Assembly: GCF_025655475.1 (NCBI RefSeq)
Contig: NZ_JAHTIK010000001.1
Location: 3,297,581-3,361,580, forward strand
Source of the DNA: Kitasatospora sp. DSM 101779
GTDB lineage: Bacteria; Actinomycetota; Actinomycetes; Streptomycetales; Streptomycetaceae
DNA: 64,000 nucleotides
Direction: 5' to 3'
This document shows, piece after piece, positions 16,106 to 24,184 of the stretch. Position 1 is the first letter of the stretch, and every line of letters starts with the position of its first letter. Both the position numbers and the translations under genes were made by a program. The notes below the pieces were generated by a model, which worked only from the letters and a program-made list of their open reading frames with translations, did not search any database and was not told the origin of the DNA.

Positions 16106-17404
16106 ATGGAACGTGCCCAGCTCCACTCCCCCGCACCCGGCCGGCACCGTCGCCGGCGCGGTGCCACCGCCGCGGCCGCGATCGCCGCACTCGGCCTGGT
16201 CGCCGCCGGCGCCGCCGCAGCGCTGAGCGGTGGCGACGCCCTGGCCTCCACAACCGCGGCGGCGCCGCTCGGCAGCAACTGGTACGCCTCGGCCCCGTAC
16301 CTGATGCCGGAGGACAACTCGCCGCCGGACGCCGCCGCGGTGATGGACGCGACCGGTCAGAAGGCCTTCCAGCTGGCCTTCATCCTCGACTCCGGCGGCT
16401 GTACCCCGGCCTGGGGCGGCACCTCCTCCATCGACACCGACACCGCCATGCCCGCGGTGATCCAGAAGATCCGCTCGAAGGGCGGCGACGTCTCCGTCTC
16501 GGTCGGCGGCTACGGCGGCAACAAGCTCGGCCAGGGCTGCGGCACCCCGGAGGCGACCGCGGCCGGCTACCAGAAGGTGATCACCAAGTACCAGCTGAAG
16601 GCGATCGACTTCGATCTGGAGGAGCCGGAGTACGAGAACGCGGCGGCGATCCACAACGAGATCGGCGCGGCGAAGATCCTCCAGCAGAACAACCCCGGCC
16701 TCTACATCTCGATCACCACCGCGGGCACCAACGCGGGCACCGGCTGGTTCGGGACGCAGATGCTGAACGAGGCCAAGTCGCAGGGCTTCACGCCGAACAA
16801 CTACTCGATCATGCCGTTCGACGGCGGCTTCAACGGCGCCGCGGCCCAGACCGACGCGCTGGTGAAGTTCAACAAGATCCTGCAGACCACCTTCGGCTGG
16901 GACGAGGCCACCGCCTACGCCCACGAGGGCGTCTCGCTGATGAACGGTCGCACCGACGCCGCCGAGTACTTCAAGCAGGCCGACTTCCAGACGGTGCTGG
17001 ACTTCGCGACCGCGCACAAGCTGGCCCGCTACACCTACTGGTCCGTCAACCGGGACCGGCAGTGCGCCGGCACGGTGGACCCGGGCCTGTCCGGCTCCTG
17101 CTCCAGCGTGGCCCAGAACGACTGGGACTTCACCAAGTTCACGGTGAAGTTCGCCGGGGCGACCCCGCCCACCAGCACCCCGACCGCCACCCCGACCTCG
17201 TCCACCTCGCCCACCTCGTCGGCCTCCCCGACGGGCAAGCCGGGCACCTGCACCCTGCCCGCGTGGAACGCGTCCACCGTCTACACCAACGGCAACAAGG
17301 TCTCGTACCAGGGGCACAACTACCACGCGAAGTGGTGGACCCAGAACGAGATCCCGACCAACAGCGGGCAGTGGGGCGTCTGGGCCGACGACGGCCCCTG
17401 CTGA
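16106..17404 (+). CDS. Secreted GH18 chitinase-like enzyme with C-terminal chitin-binding module
   Basis: A 432-residue precursor: RRRR-containing signal peptide (about 1-48, Tat or Sec), a glycoside hydrolase family 18 domain (about 55-365), a Thr/Ser/Pro linker (about 353-386), and a C-terminal CBM5/12-type module (388-432) with aromatic AKWWTQNE and flanking cysteines. Catalysis in GH18 needs the DxxDxDxE signature; here AIDFDLEE gives D168-x-D170-x-E172, with the acid E172 kept but Lys in place of the outermost Asp. Domain order (catalytic then binding) is the reverse of some streptomycete chitinases. Start ATG 16106 has GGAGAGG 6 bp upstream. Expected to be extracellular and chitin-induced, supported by the candidate dre site. 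Chitinase is likely; endoglycosidase or non-catalytic lectin remain possible. Confidence 0.85.
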   Translation: MERAQLHSPAPGRHRRRRGATAAAAIAALGLVAAGAAAALSGGDALASTTAAAPLGSNWYASAPYLMPEDNSPPDAAAVMDATGQKAFQLAFILDSGGCTPAWGGTSSIDTDTAMPAVIQKIRSKGGDVSVSVGGYGGNKLGQGCGTPEATAAGYQKVITKYQLKAIDFDLEEPEYENAAAIHNEIGAAKILQQNNPGLYISITTAGTNAGTGWFGTQMLNEAKSQGFTPNNYSIMPFDGGFNGAAAQTDALVKFNKILQTTFGWDEATAYAHEGVSLMNGRTDAAEYFKQADFQTVLDFATAHKLARYTYWSVNRDRQCAGTVDPGLSGSCSSVAQNDWDFTKFTVKFAGATPPTSTPTATPTSSTSPTSSASPTGKPGTCTLPAWNASTVYTNGNKVSYQGHNYHAKWWTQNEIPTNSGQWGVWADDGPC

Positions 17405-17410
17405 TACCTG

Positions 17411-17456
17411 CGGCGCGGGCCGGCGACCGGGCACGACCGGTGGCCGGCCCGCGCCG
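17411..17456. terminator. Bidirectional terminator, GH18 / rsrA
   Basis: A perfect 14-bp GC stem (CGGCGCGGGCCGGC and complement) around an 18-base loop starts 6 bp after the chitinase stop and ends 35 bp beyond the rsrA stop. Confidence 0.8.
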
Positions 17457-17491
17457 GTGCTGTCGGGGTACGGCCGCCGTGCGGGCGGAGG

Positions 17492-17824
17492 CTACTCGGT
17501 GGCGGCAGCCGTGGCCGTGGTGGCGCCGTGCCCGGCACCCTCCTCGGCCGGCACCTGGGCGGCGCGCTGGCCGGCCCGGATGGAGTCGATCCGGGCGAGC
17601 ACCTTGGTGCGCAGGTCCGCCGGGGTGTCGTCACAGCCGCAGGAGCGCTTGATCAGCGCCTTGATGGCCTGTTCGAGCCCGTACTTCTCCAGGCAGGGCG
17701 AGCACTCCTCGAAGTGCACGCGCAGCTTGACGCAGTCGCCCTCGGCCATCTCGTTGTCGAGGAATTCGTAGAGGTGGTCGAGCACCTCGCCGCACTCGGT
17801 GTCGTGCGGATCGCCGCAGCTCAT
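17492..17824 (-). CDS. rsrA: Zinc-binding redox-sensing anti-sigma factor RsrA
   Basis: A 110-residue anti-sigma factor that holds SigR inactive in reducing conditions and releases it on disulfide stress. All residues known to matter in S. coelicolor RsrA are present: C3, H7, C11 and the H37-x3-C41-x2-C44 zinc motif, plus C31 and the later SCGC pair (C62, C64). The C-terminal 30 residues are a low-complexity Ala/Thr tail. Its ATG overlaps the sigR TGA (ATGA), the coupling expected for sigma/anti-sigma stoichiometry. Confidence 0.96.
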   Translation of the reverse strand: MSCGDPHDTECGEVLDHLYEFLDNEMAEGDCVKLRVHFEECSPCLEKYGLEQAIKALIKRSCGCDDTPADLRTKVLARIDSIRAGQRAAQVPAEEGAGHGATTATAAATE

Positions 17825-18714
17825 GAGCCCGCGCCCTTCGCTTCCTGCCCTGCGCCGCTGCCCGCCGGGACGAGTCCGCGCTCACGGGCGTAGTCCTCCA
17901 GCATGCCGCGCAACTGGCGGCGGCCACGGTGCAGCCGGGACATCACCGTACCGATGGGTGTACCCATGATGTCCGCGATCTCCTTGTAGGCAAAGCCCTC
18001 GACGTCCGCCAGATACACGGCGATCCGGAATTCCTCCGGGATCGCCTGCAGCGCGTCCTTGACGTCGCTGTCCGGCAGGTGGTCCAGCGCCTGGGCCTCG
18101 GCCGACCGCAGGCCGGTCGACATGTGCGACTCGGCCCGGGCGAGCTGCCAGTCCTCGATCTCCTCGGCCGCGGTGCGCTGGGGCTCGCGCTGCTTCTTGC
18201 GGTACGAGTTGATGAACGTGTTGGTGAGGATGCGGTACAGCCACGCCTTGAGGTTCGTGCCCTCGCGGAACTGGTGGAAGGACGCGTAGGCCTTCGCGAA
18301 GGCCTCCTGGAGGAGGTCCTCGGCGTCCGCCGGGTTGCGGGTCATCCGCAGGGCGGCCGAGTACATCGGGTCGAGGAAGGCCAACGCGTCGCGCTCGAAC
18401 CGCTCGCGGCGCGCGTCCTCACTCTCGTCCGCGGACACCCGGAAGGTGTCCTCACCGATCGCCTCGGCAAGCTCGTCACCGGTGAGCGTCCCGCCCTCCG
18501 GCAGGCCCTCGCCCGGCACGGCCTCGTCCTCGGTCCCGACGACCGGACCCACCTCCTCGGAGCTGCGGGGCCCACCCACCGCGGGCCGACCCGAAATGGA
18601 GGATATCCGGCCCACCGGCTTCTCGCCCGCGACAATCCATTCCGACCAGTCGGGCACGAAGGCGCCTTGCGCCGCGCGCTCCTCCGGCCGCTCGGGGCAC
18701 GCGATCGAACCCAT
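17821..18714 (-). CDS. sigR: ECF sigma factor SigR (thiol-oxidative stress), with extended SigR' start
   Basis: Region 2 (about 105-175: [40 protein letters not shown]) and region 4 (about 225-275: [34 protein letters not shown]) define a group-4 sigma factor. SigR directs thioredoxin, mycothiol and proteolysis genes and its own operon. The frame from ATG 18714 gives 297 residues. S. coelicolor SigR starts at the segment matching [12 protein letters not shown], here GTG 18552 (243 residues); the extra 54 residues correspond to the 55-residue extension of the unstable SigR' isoform made from the SigR-dependent promoter. Both starts may be used. Operon with rsrA; promoter at 18756-18782. Confidence 0.96.
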   Translation of the reverse strand: MGSIACPERPEERAAQGAFVPDWSEWIVAGEKPVGRISSISGRPAVGGPRSSEEVGPVVGTEDEAVPGEGLPEGGTLTGDELAEAIGEDTFRVSADESEDARRERFERDALAFLDPMYSAALRMTRNPADAEDLLQEAFAKAYASFHQFREGTNLKAWLYRILTNTFINSYRKKQREPQRTAAEEIEDWQLARAESHMSTGLRSAEAQALDHLPDSDVKDALQAIPEEFRIAVYLADVEGFAYKEIADIMGTPIGTVMSRLHRGRRQLRGMLEDYARERGLVPAGSGAGQEAKGAGS

Positions 18715-18755
18715 GGACGCTGCCTTTCACCCGGGACTCTGCTGACGGTCCTGAC

Positions 18756-18782
18756 AACCGTCCGGCACCGCCGCGCATTCCC
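18756..18782 (-). promoter_or_regulatory. SigR-dependent promoter of sigR-rsrA
   Basis: On the minus strand GGGAAT (-35) and GTT (-10) are separated by exactly 18 bases, the SigR consensus GGAAT-N18-GTT. The -10 lies 42 bp before ATG 18714, so transcripts include the long SigR' start. This equals the autoregulatory sigRp2 arrangement of S. coelicolor. Confidence 0.9.
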
Positions 18783-18790
18783 GCCGTCGC

Positions 18791-19432
18791 TCACCCGATC
18801 GACGGAACCGATCCGAGCCAGTCCCCGACCGCCGCCACCAGCCCCTCCAGGACCTCCTCCTGGCCGACCGGGGCCCGCTTGGGCACCGCGAAGCCGTGGC
18901 TGCCGTACGGCACCTCGACCAGCCGGTGGCCCTCCGGCAGCACGGGGAACTCCTCCGGGGTGCCGAAGGTGTCCGCGCCGCCCTGCACCACCAGGGTCGG
19001 CAGGCCGGTGTTCAGCAGTTCCTCGGCCCGGCTCTTCTCCGGCTTGCCCGGCGGGTGCAGCGGGAAGGCCAGCGCGAGCACCGCGGCCGCCCCCGAGGCG
19101 AGGCCCGTCCGGCAGGCCACCCGGGCACCGGCGCTGCGGCCGCCCACCACGAGCGGCAGGCCCTCGGCGGCGAGTCCGGCCGCCACCGGCAGCCAGGCCT
19201 CGTCCAGGGTCTTCGGCGCCGGGCCCAGCCGCTTGCCGGCCACCCGCCAGGGCTGCTCGACCAGCGCCACCGACACGCCCCGGGCCGGCAGGGCGGCGGC
19301 CAGCGCCTGCAGGTCCCGCGCCTCCACCCCTCCGCCGGCCCCGTGCCCGAGCGCCAGCAGCACCCGGGGCTCCTCGGCCGCGAACATCGTCACCCGGGCA
19401 TCGCCGACCGCTGTCGGCACCAGCTTCTGCAT
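18791..19432 (-). CDS. Small alpha/beta-hydrolase (KANL3/Tex30-like)
   Basis: A 213-residue soluble hydrolase of the dienelactone-hydrolase-like type. GHGAGGG (29-35) forms the oxyanion region, GGRSAGARV (97-105) is the nucleophile elbow with S100, PTLVVQGGADTFG carries the acid and YGSHGFAVP the catalytic His. Substrate unknown. ATG 19432 (MQKLVPT) is preferred over an in-frame ATG 24 bp upstream: a TAGGCT -10-like hexamer ends 7 bp before it and there is no ribosome binding site, suggesting a leaderless message. Directly upstream of the sigR promoter on the same strand. Confidence 0.8.
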   Translation of the reverse strand: MQKLVPTAVGDARVTMFAAEEPRVLLALGHGAGGGVEARDLQALAAALPARGVSVALVEQPWRVAGKRLGPAPKTLDEAWLPVAAGLAAEGLPLVVGGRSAGARVACRTGLASGAAAVLALAFPLHPPGKPEKSRAEELLNTGLPTLVVQGGADTFGTPEEFPVLPEGHRLVEVPYGSHGFAVPKRAPVGQEEVLEGLVAAVGDWLGSVPSIG

Positions 19433-19504
19433 GGGCCCGAGCCTAGGACGTGCCACTGGACGTGCCGGCGGACGCGCCGGGCCGCCGCCCTCGGACCGGC
19501 GCCG

Positions 19505-20254
19505 TCAGAAGAGCGTCGTGCGGTCGTCCTCGGTGAGCTCCCGGACGAGTTCGGGGCCGTTGTTGCGGATGCTGCCGACCGCCGCGCCCACCGGGTGCAC
19601 CGTGAGCGCGCCGGGCGCCGGCGGCACCAGCAGGCCGCGCAACGCGTCCGGGTCGTCCAGGCCGGGGTCGAGCCAGGCGTCGAAGGAGCCGGGGTCGAGG
19701 AAGAGCGGCATCCGCTCGTGGATCGGGGCGAGCATCGGCTCGGCCTCGGTGGTGACCACGGTGCAGGTCACCCGCCAGGCCTGCGGGTGGTCGGCGGGCA
19801 GGGTGCGGTCCCGCCAGAACTCGTACAGGCCGGCCAGCGCGAGCGGGCGGCCGTCCGCCCGGGAGACGAAGTACGGCTGGCGCGGCGGCCGGTCGGGTCC
19901 GGCCGGGGCGGTCTGCCACTCGTAGTAGCCGTCGACCGGGAGCAGGCAGCGGCGGGAGGCGAAGGGCTGGCGGTAGGCCGGCTTCTCGTGCACGGTGTCC
20001 GCCCGGGCGTTGATCATCTTGACCGCGGTCTCCGGCGACTTCGCCCAGGACGGGATCAGGCCCCAGCGCAGCACCCGCAGCTGCCGCACCGGCCGGCGCT
20101 GCCCCTTCGGCGGGCGGTCCAGCACCGCGTAGACCGGCGAGGTCGGGGCCACGTTCCAGCTGGGCGCGATCGTCCCGGCCGGGTCCCACTGCTCGACGCC
20201 GAACACCTCGACGATGTCCTCGGGCCTGCTGCTGGAGGCGAAACGACCGCACAT
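19505..20254 (-). CDS. SOS response-associated peptidase family protein (YedK/HMCES type)
   Basis: A 249-residue SRAP protein, which crosslinks to abasic sites in single-stranded DNA through its N-terminal cysteine and protects them from breakage. The start must be ATG 20254 so that C2 (MCGRF) becomes N-terminal after Met removal; an in-frame codon 18 bp upstream would bury it. Other active-site residues are visible: N in SWNVAPT, E in GYYEWQ, H in IHERMP. Length is close to E. coli YedK (about 220) with a Pro/Gly-rich insertion. Divergent from the M50 peptidase. Confidence 0.92.
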   Translation of the reverse strand: MCGRFASSSRPEDIVEVFGVEQWDPAGTIAPSWNVAPTSPVYAVLDRPPKGQRRPVRQLRVLRWGLIPSWAKSPETAVKMINARADTVHEKPAYRQPFASRRCLLPVDGYYEWQTAPAGPDRPPRQPYFVSRADGRPLALAGLYEFWRDRTLPADHPQAWRVTCTVVTTEAEPMLAPIHERMPLFLDPGSFDAWLDPGLDDPDALRGLLVPPAPGALTVHPVGAAVGSIRNNGPELVRELTEDDRTTLF

Positions 20255-20445
20255 GGGGGCCAAGCCTGCCACGCCGGGCGTCCCGCCCGGGGCCGGTTCC
20301 GGCAGCCGGACGGGCGCCCCGGGAGGGGGCCGGCGACGGGGCCCGGGACCGGCCGGGGACGAACCGGAGCGAACCGACCGCTACCGCCGCGGCGTCCTCG
20401 CATGGGAGGCTGCCGGACCGGCAGCACACGGGAGGCAGGACGAGC

Positions 20446-21156
20446 ATGGAGATCGCGGACGTCTGGCAGCGGGTGGCGGGCGTCCAGCCCGAGCCGCCGG
20501 GCTGGCTGGTGCTCACCACCGCCGCGCTGGCCCTGCTGGCGATCCTGCCGGCGCCGGTGTGGCGGGTCAGCCGCACCGTGGTGACCATCGCCCACGAGGG
20601 CGGCCACGGCGTGGCGGCGCTGCTGACCCGGCGGCGGCTCTCCGGGATCCGGCTGCACTCCGACACCTCGGGCCTGACCATCTCCTCCGGCCGCCCGACC
20701 GGCCCCGGGATGATCCTCACCGCGGCGGCCGGCTACGTGGCGCCCTCGCTGCTCGGCCTCGGCGGCGCCGCGCTGCTCGCCGACGGCCGGATCACCGCGC
20801 TGCTGTGGATCTCCATCCTGCTGCTGGCCGGGATGCTGGTGATGATCCGCAACGCCTTCGGCCTGCTCGCGGTGGTGCTCACCGGCGCGCTCTTCCTGGT
20901 GGTGTCCTGGTACGGCGGCACCCAGGTGCAGGCCGCCTTCGCCTACCTCGGCGTGTGGTTCCTGCTGCTGGCCGGGGTGCGTCCGGTGGTCGAGCTGCAG
21001 GCCAAGCGGCGCTCCGGCGGGGCCCCGGACTCGGACGCGGACCAGCTGTCCCGGCTCACCGGGGTGAGCGCGGTGCTGTGGGTGGCGCTGTTCCTGGTGG
21101 TGTCGCTCTCCTGCCTGCTGGGCGGGGCGAGCTGGCTGCTGCACTGGAAGCACTGA
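20446..21156 (+). CDS. M50-family (site-2-protease-like) membrane metallopeptidase
   Basis: A 236-residue membrane protein with about six hydrophobic helices. The second carries the zinc motif HEGGH (H50, E51, H54) of S2P-like intramembrane proteases, followed by a G/L-rich helix (GMILTAAAGYVAPSLLGLGG). The second-half D-containing metal motif common in S2P enzymes is not obvious. Members of this small group are conserved in actinobacteria without a defined substrate. GGAGG lies about 12 bp before ATG 20446. Confidence 0.8.
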   Translation: MEIADVWQRVAGVQPEPPGWLVLTTAALALLAILPAPVWRVSRTVVTIAHEGGHGVAALLTRRRLSGIRLHSDTSGLTISSGRPTGPGMILTAAAGYVAPSLLGLGGAALLADGRITALLWISILLLAGMLVMIRNAFGLLAVVLTGALFLVVSWYGGTQVQAAFAYLGVWFLLLAGVRPVVELQAKRRSGGAPDSDADQLSRLTGVSAVLWVALFLVVSLSCLLGGASWLLHWKH

Positions 21157-21271
21157 ACCCGGCGGCACCGGCGCGCCGCTGACGGCGGGTGGGCACACCG
21201 TCCCCACCGAATCGCCGCAGACCCCCCGTCCGCCATGCGATCGGGCACCGGGCCGTCGCCGGGCGGCCCCC

Positions 21272-21284
21272 TAGACTTGGCGCA
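21272..21284 (+). promoter_or_regulatory. Leaderless promoter of aroA
   Basis: TAGACT (21272-21277) ends 6 bp before ATG 21284 and no ribosome binding site is present, the geometry of a leaderless transcript. No good -35 is visible. Confidence 0.5.
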
Positions 21285-22603
21285 TGACCGATGCCCTGTG
21301 GCCCGCCCCCGTCGCCACCGCAGCCGTGGACGCGACCGTCACCATCCCCGGCTCCAAGTCGGCGACCAACCGCGCGCTGGTGCTGGCCGCGCTCGCCGAC
21401 GGCCCCGGATGGGTCCGCCGGCCGCTGCGCAGCCGCGACTCCCAGCTGATGGCGGACGGCCTGCGGGCGCTCGGCGTGACGGTCGAGGAGACGGTCAACG
21501 AGGCCAGCGGCGGCACCGGCGGCGGCGAGGCCTGGCGGGTCATCCCGGCACCGCGGCTGCTCGGCCCGGCCCGGGTGGACGTGGGCAACGCCGGCACGGT
21601 CATGCGCTTCCTGCCCCCGCTCGCCGCGCTCGCCGACGGCGCGGTGCACTTCGACGGCGACCCGCGCTGCTACGAGCGCCCCCAGCACGGCGTGATCGAC
21701 GCGCTGCGTGCCCTCGGCGTGCGCATCGACGACGGCGGCCGCGGCGGCTTCCCGCTGACGGTGCACGGCACCGGCGCGGTGGACGGCGGCGCGGTGGACG
21801 TGGACGCCTCCTCGTCCTCGCAGTTCGTCTCCGCCCTGCTGCTGTCCGGCGCCCGCTACAACAACGGCGTGGAGATCCGGAACATCGGCGAGACGGTGCC
21901 CTCGCTGCCGCACATCCGGATGACGGTCGACATGATCCGCAAGGCCGGCGGCCAGGTGGACGCGCCCGAGGACGGCGGCGAGAAGGACGTCTGGCGGGTC
22001 ACCCCCGGCGCGCTGATCGGCCGCGACCTGGTAGTCGAGCCGGACCTCTCGAACGCGGCGCCGTTCTTCGCCGCCGCGCTGGTCACCGGCGGCCGGGTGA
22101 CCGTCCGCGACTGGCCGAAGCACACCTACCAGCCGGGCGACCAGCTGCGCGACATCTACACCCAGATGGGCGGCGCCTGCCGGTTCACCGACGAGGGCCT
22201 GGAGTTCACCGGTACCGGCAAGGTCCACGGCATCGAGGCCGACCTGCACGACGTGGGCGAGCTGACCCCGGTGATCGCCGCGGTGGCCGCGCTCGCAGAC
22301 TCCGAGTCCCACCTGTACGGCATCGCCCACCTGCGGATGCACGAGACCGACCGGCTCGCCGCGCTCGCCAAGGAGATCAACGACCTGGGCGGCGACGTCT
22401 CGGAGACGGAGGACGGTCTGCGGATCCGGCCGCGTCCGCTGCACGGCGGTGTCTTCCACACCTACGAGGACCACCGGCTGGCGACCGCCGCCGCGGTGAT
22501 CGGTCTCGCGGTGGAGGGCGTCCGGGTGGAGAACGTGGCGACCACCGCCAAGACCCTGCCGGACTTCCCGCAGATGTGGGCCGACCTCCTCGGCCAGGGC
22601 TGA
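21284..22603 (+). CDS. aroA: 3-phosphoshikimate 1-carboxyvinyltransferase (EPSP synthase)
   Basis: A 439-residue enzyme of the shikimate pathway joining shikimate-3-phosphate and phosphoenolpyruvate. PGSKSATNRALVLAALADG (about 25-43), GNAGTVMRFLPPLAA, the S3P-binding SSSSQFVSALLLSGA and HETDRLAALAKE near 358 are all present, and length is normal. The loop that in E. coli reads GNAGTAMRP has Phe instead of Pro after MR (GNAGTVMRF), a position affecting glyphosate binding; it looks typical of actinobacterial enzymes. Probably leaderless; followed after 15 bp by rsgA, with which it likely forms an operon. Confidence 0.95.
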   Translation: MTDALWPAPVATAAVDATVTIPGSKSATNRALVLAALADGPGWVRRPLRSRDSQLMADGLRALGVTVEETVNEASGGTGGGEAWRVIPAPRLLGPARVDVGNAGTVMRFLPPLAALADGAVHFDGDPRCYERPQHGVIDALRALGVRIDDGGRGGFPLTVHGTGAVDGGAVDVDASSSSQFVSALLLSGARYNNGVEIRNIGETVPSLPHIRMTVDMIRKAGGQVDAPEDGGEKDVWRVTPGALIGRDLVVEPDLSNAAPFFAAALVTGGRVTVRDWPKHTYQPGDQLRDIYTQMGGACRFTDEGLEFTGTGKVHGIEADLHDVGELTPVIAAVAALADSESHLYGIAHLRMHETDRLAALAKEINDLGGDVSETEDGLRIRPRPLHGGVFHTYEDHRLATAAAVIGLAVEGVRVENVATTAKTLPDFPQMWADLLGQG

Positions 22604-22618
22604 CGGGGGCAGAGCAGC

Positions 22619-23674
22619 ATGCGCCGCTACGGCAAGGACGCCGACGAGGACGACATCCGCAACCGCCCGGCCCGCCGGGGCTCCCGGCCCCGCACCCGGA
22701 TCCGGCCCAAGCACGAGGACGCCGCCGAGGCGATGATCCTCACCGTCGACCGCGGGCGGCTGACCTGCCTGGTCGACGCGGGCACGAAGAAGGAGCGCGA
22801 GGTCGTCGCCATGAAGGCCCGCGAACTGGGCCGCAAGGGCGTCGTCGTCGGCGACACGGTGAGCCTGGTCGGCGACCTGTCCGGGGAGCCGGACACGCTG
22901 GCCCGGATCGTCCGGGTCTCCGAGCGCACCTCGGTGCTGCGGCGCACCGCGGACGACGACGACCCGTACGAGCGGATCGTGGTCGCCAACGCCGAGCAGC
23001 TGGCCATCGTCACCGCGCTGGCCAACCCGGAGCCGCGGCCGCGGTTGATCGACCGCTGCCTGGTGGCGGCGTACGACGCCGGGATGGAGCCGCTGCTGGT
23101 GCTCACCAAGTCCGACCTGGCGCCGGCCGAGCCGCTGCTGGAGTCGTACGCGCCGCTGGGCATCTCCTACGTGGTGACCCGGCGGGACGAGCTGGAGACG
23201 ACCGGCGCGGAGGCGGTGCGCGAGTACCTGCGCGGGCGGTCGACCGTCTTCATCGGGCACTCCGGCGTCGGCAAGACCACGCTGGTGAACGCGCTGGTGC
23301 CGGAGCGGCAGCGGACGACCGGGCGGGTCAACGCGGTAACCGGCCGCGGACGGCACACCACCGTCTCGGCGCTGGCGCTGCGGCTGCCGCCGCCGCCCGG
23401 GGCCAAGCCGGGCTCGAAGAAGGCTCTCGACCCGGGCTGGGTGATCGACACCCCGGGATTCCGCTCGTTCGGCCTGTCCCACATCGACCCGTCCCGGGTC
23501 ATCCTCGCCTTCCCGGACCTCGAACCGGGCACGGCGGACTGCCCGCGCGCCTGCAGCCACGACGAGCAGGACTGCGCCCTGGACGCCTGGGTGGCGGACG
23601 GGCACGCCGAGCCCGCGCGGCTGTACTCGCTGCGCCGACTGCTCGCGAGCCGCGAGACGCGCGAGGGCGACTGA
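22619..23674 (+). CDS. rsgA: Ribosome small-subunit-dependent GTPase A
   Basis: A 351-residue circularly permuted GTPase assisting 30S maturation. Order: basic N-terminus and OB-fold (about 38-110), then G4 LTKSD, G1 GHSGVGKTTLVN, G3 DTPGFRSFG, and a C-terminal zinc knuckle (DCPRACSHDEQDC). The permuted order G4-G1-G3 is diagnostic. Lies 15 bp after aroA. Confidence 0.95.
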   Translation: MRRYGKDADEDDIRNRPARRGSRPRTRIRPKHEDAAEAMILTVDRGRLTCLVDAGTKKEREVVAMKARELGRKGVVVGDTVSLVGDLSGEPDTLARIVRVSERTSVLRRTADDDDPYERIVVANAEQLAIVTALANPEPRPRLIDRCLVAAYDAGMEPLLVLTKSDLAPAEPLLESYAPLGISYVVTRRDELETTGAEAVREYLRGRSTVFIGHSGVGKTTLVNALVPERQRTTGRVNAVTGRGRHTTVSALALRLPPPPGAKPGSKKALDPGWVIDTPGFRSFGLSHIDPSRVILAFPDLEPGTADCPRACSHDEQDCALDAWVADGHAEPARLYSLRRLLASRETREGD

Positions 23675-23696
23675 CCGCCACTGCGGGGACTCCGGG

Positions 23697-23716
23697 CCGT
23701 CCGAGGTGTCGGACGG
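23697..23716 (+). terminator. Probable terminator after aroA-rsgA
   Basis: CCGTCCGA and its complement TCGGACGG flank a 4-base loop, 22 bp after the rsgA stop. The stem is short (8 bp) with no T-run. Confidence 0.5.
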
Positions 23717-23788
23717 CGCCCGGCCGGTGATCCTAGGAGCGTGGGACACGCTCGCATGGATGCTCCGAGGGGCAAGGGAGTCAGCCCG

Positions 23789-24112
23789 ATGGCATGGGCC
23801 ATGGTGATCCTCGCCGGTCTGCTGGAGACCGGCTTCGCGATCAACCTCAAACTGAGCCACGGCTTCACCCGGCTCTGGCCCACCATCAGCTTCTGCGCGT
23901 TCGCGCTGGGCAGCTTCGGCCTGCTGACGCTCTCCCTCAAGTCGCTGCCGGTCGGTTCGGCGTACGCGGTCTGGACGGGGATCGGCGCGGCCGGCACCGC
24001 GGTGTACGGGATGGTCTTCCTGGAGGAGTCCAGCAGCGTGCTGAAACTGGTGTCGATCACCCTGGTGATCGCCGGCGTGGTGGGCCTCCAGCTGAGCGGC
24101 TCCGGACACTGA
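23789..24112 (+). CDS. Small multidrug resistance (SMR) family transporter
   Basis: A 107-residue protein with four transmembrane helices. The essential membrane glutamate is E13 in GLLETGFAINLKLSHG; later blocks PVGSAYAVWTGIGAAGTAVYG and LKLVSITLVIAGVVGLQLS are typical. SMR proteins exchange protons for quaternary ammonium compounds or guanidinium (Gdx/SugE subtype); the sequence leans to SugE-like but I cannot settle it. AAGGGAG lies 8 bp before ATG 23789. I looked for a guanidine riboswitch upstream and did not find one. Confidence 0.88.
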   Translation: MAWAMVILAGLLETGFAINLKLSHGFTRLWPTISFCAFALGSFGLLTLSLKSLPVGSAYAVWTGIGAAGTAVYGMVFLEESSSVLKLVSITLVIAGVVGLQLSGSGH

Positions 24113-24147
24113 TCCGCACGCTGGTTCGGTCCGCTGTGCGAGCCGCG

Positions 24148-24184
24148 CTGACCGAAAGGGCCCCGGGTCGCTAGGGTGCGGGCA
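24148..24184 (+). promoter_or_regulatory. Leaderless promoter of hisN
   Basis: CTGACC (24148-24153), an 18-bp spacer and TAGGGT (24172-24177) precede ATG 24184 by 6 bp; there is no ribosome binding site. The spacing suggests transcription begins at the start codon. Confidence 0.6.

Noticed and set aside
23675-23788. Guanidine riboswitch ahead of the SMR gene
   Set aside because: Only a plain 8-bp hairpin is present; conserved ykkC or ACGR-loop motifs are missing.
21056-24109. 1017-residue minus-strand frame opposite aroA-rsgA
   Set aside because: Shadow translation; His/Gln/Arg-rich with no recognisable fold.
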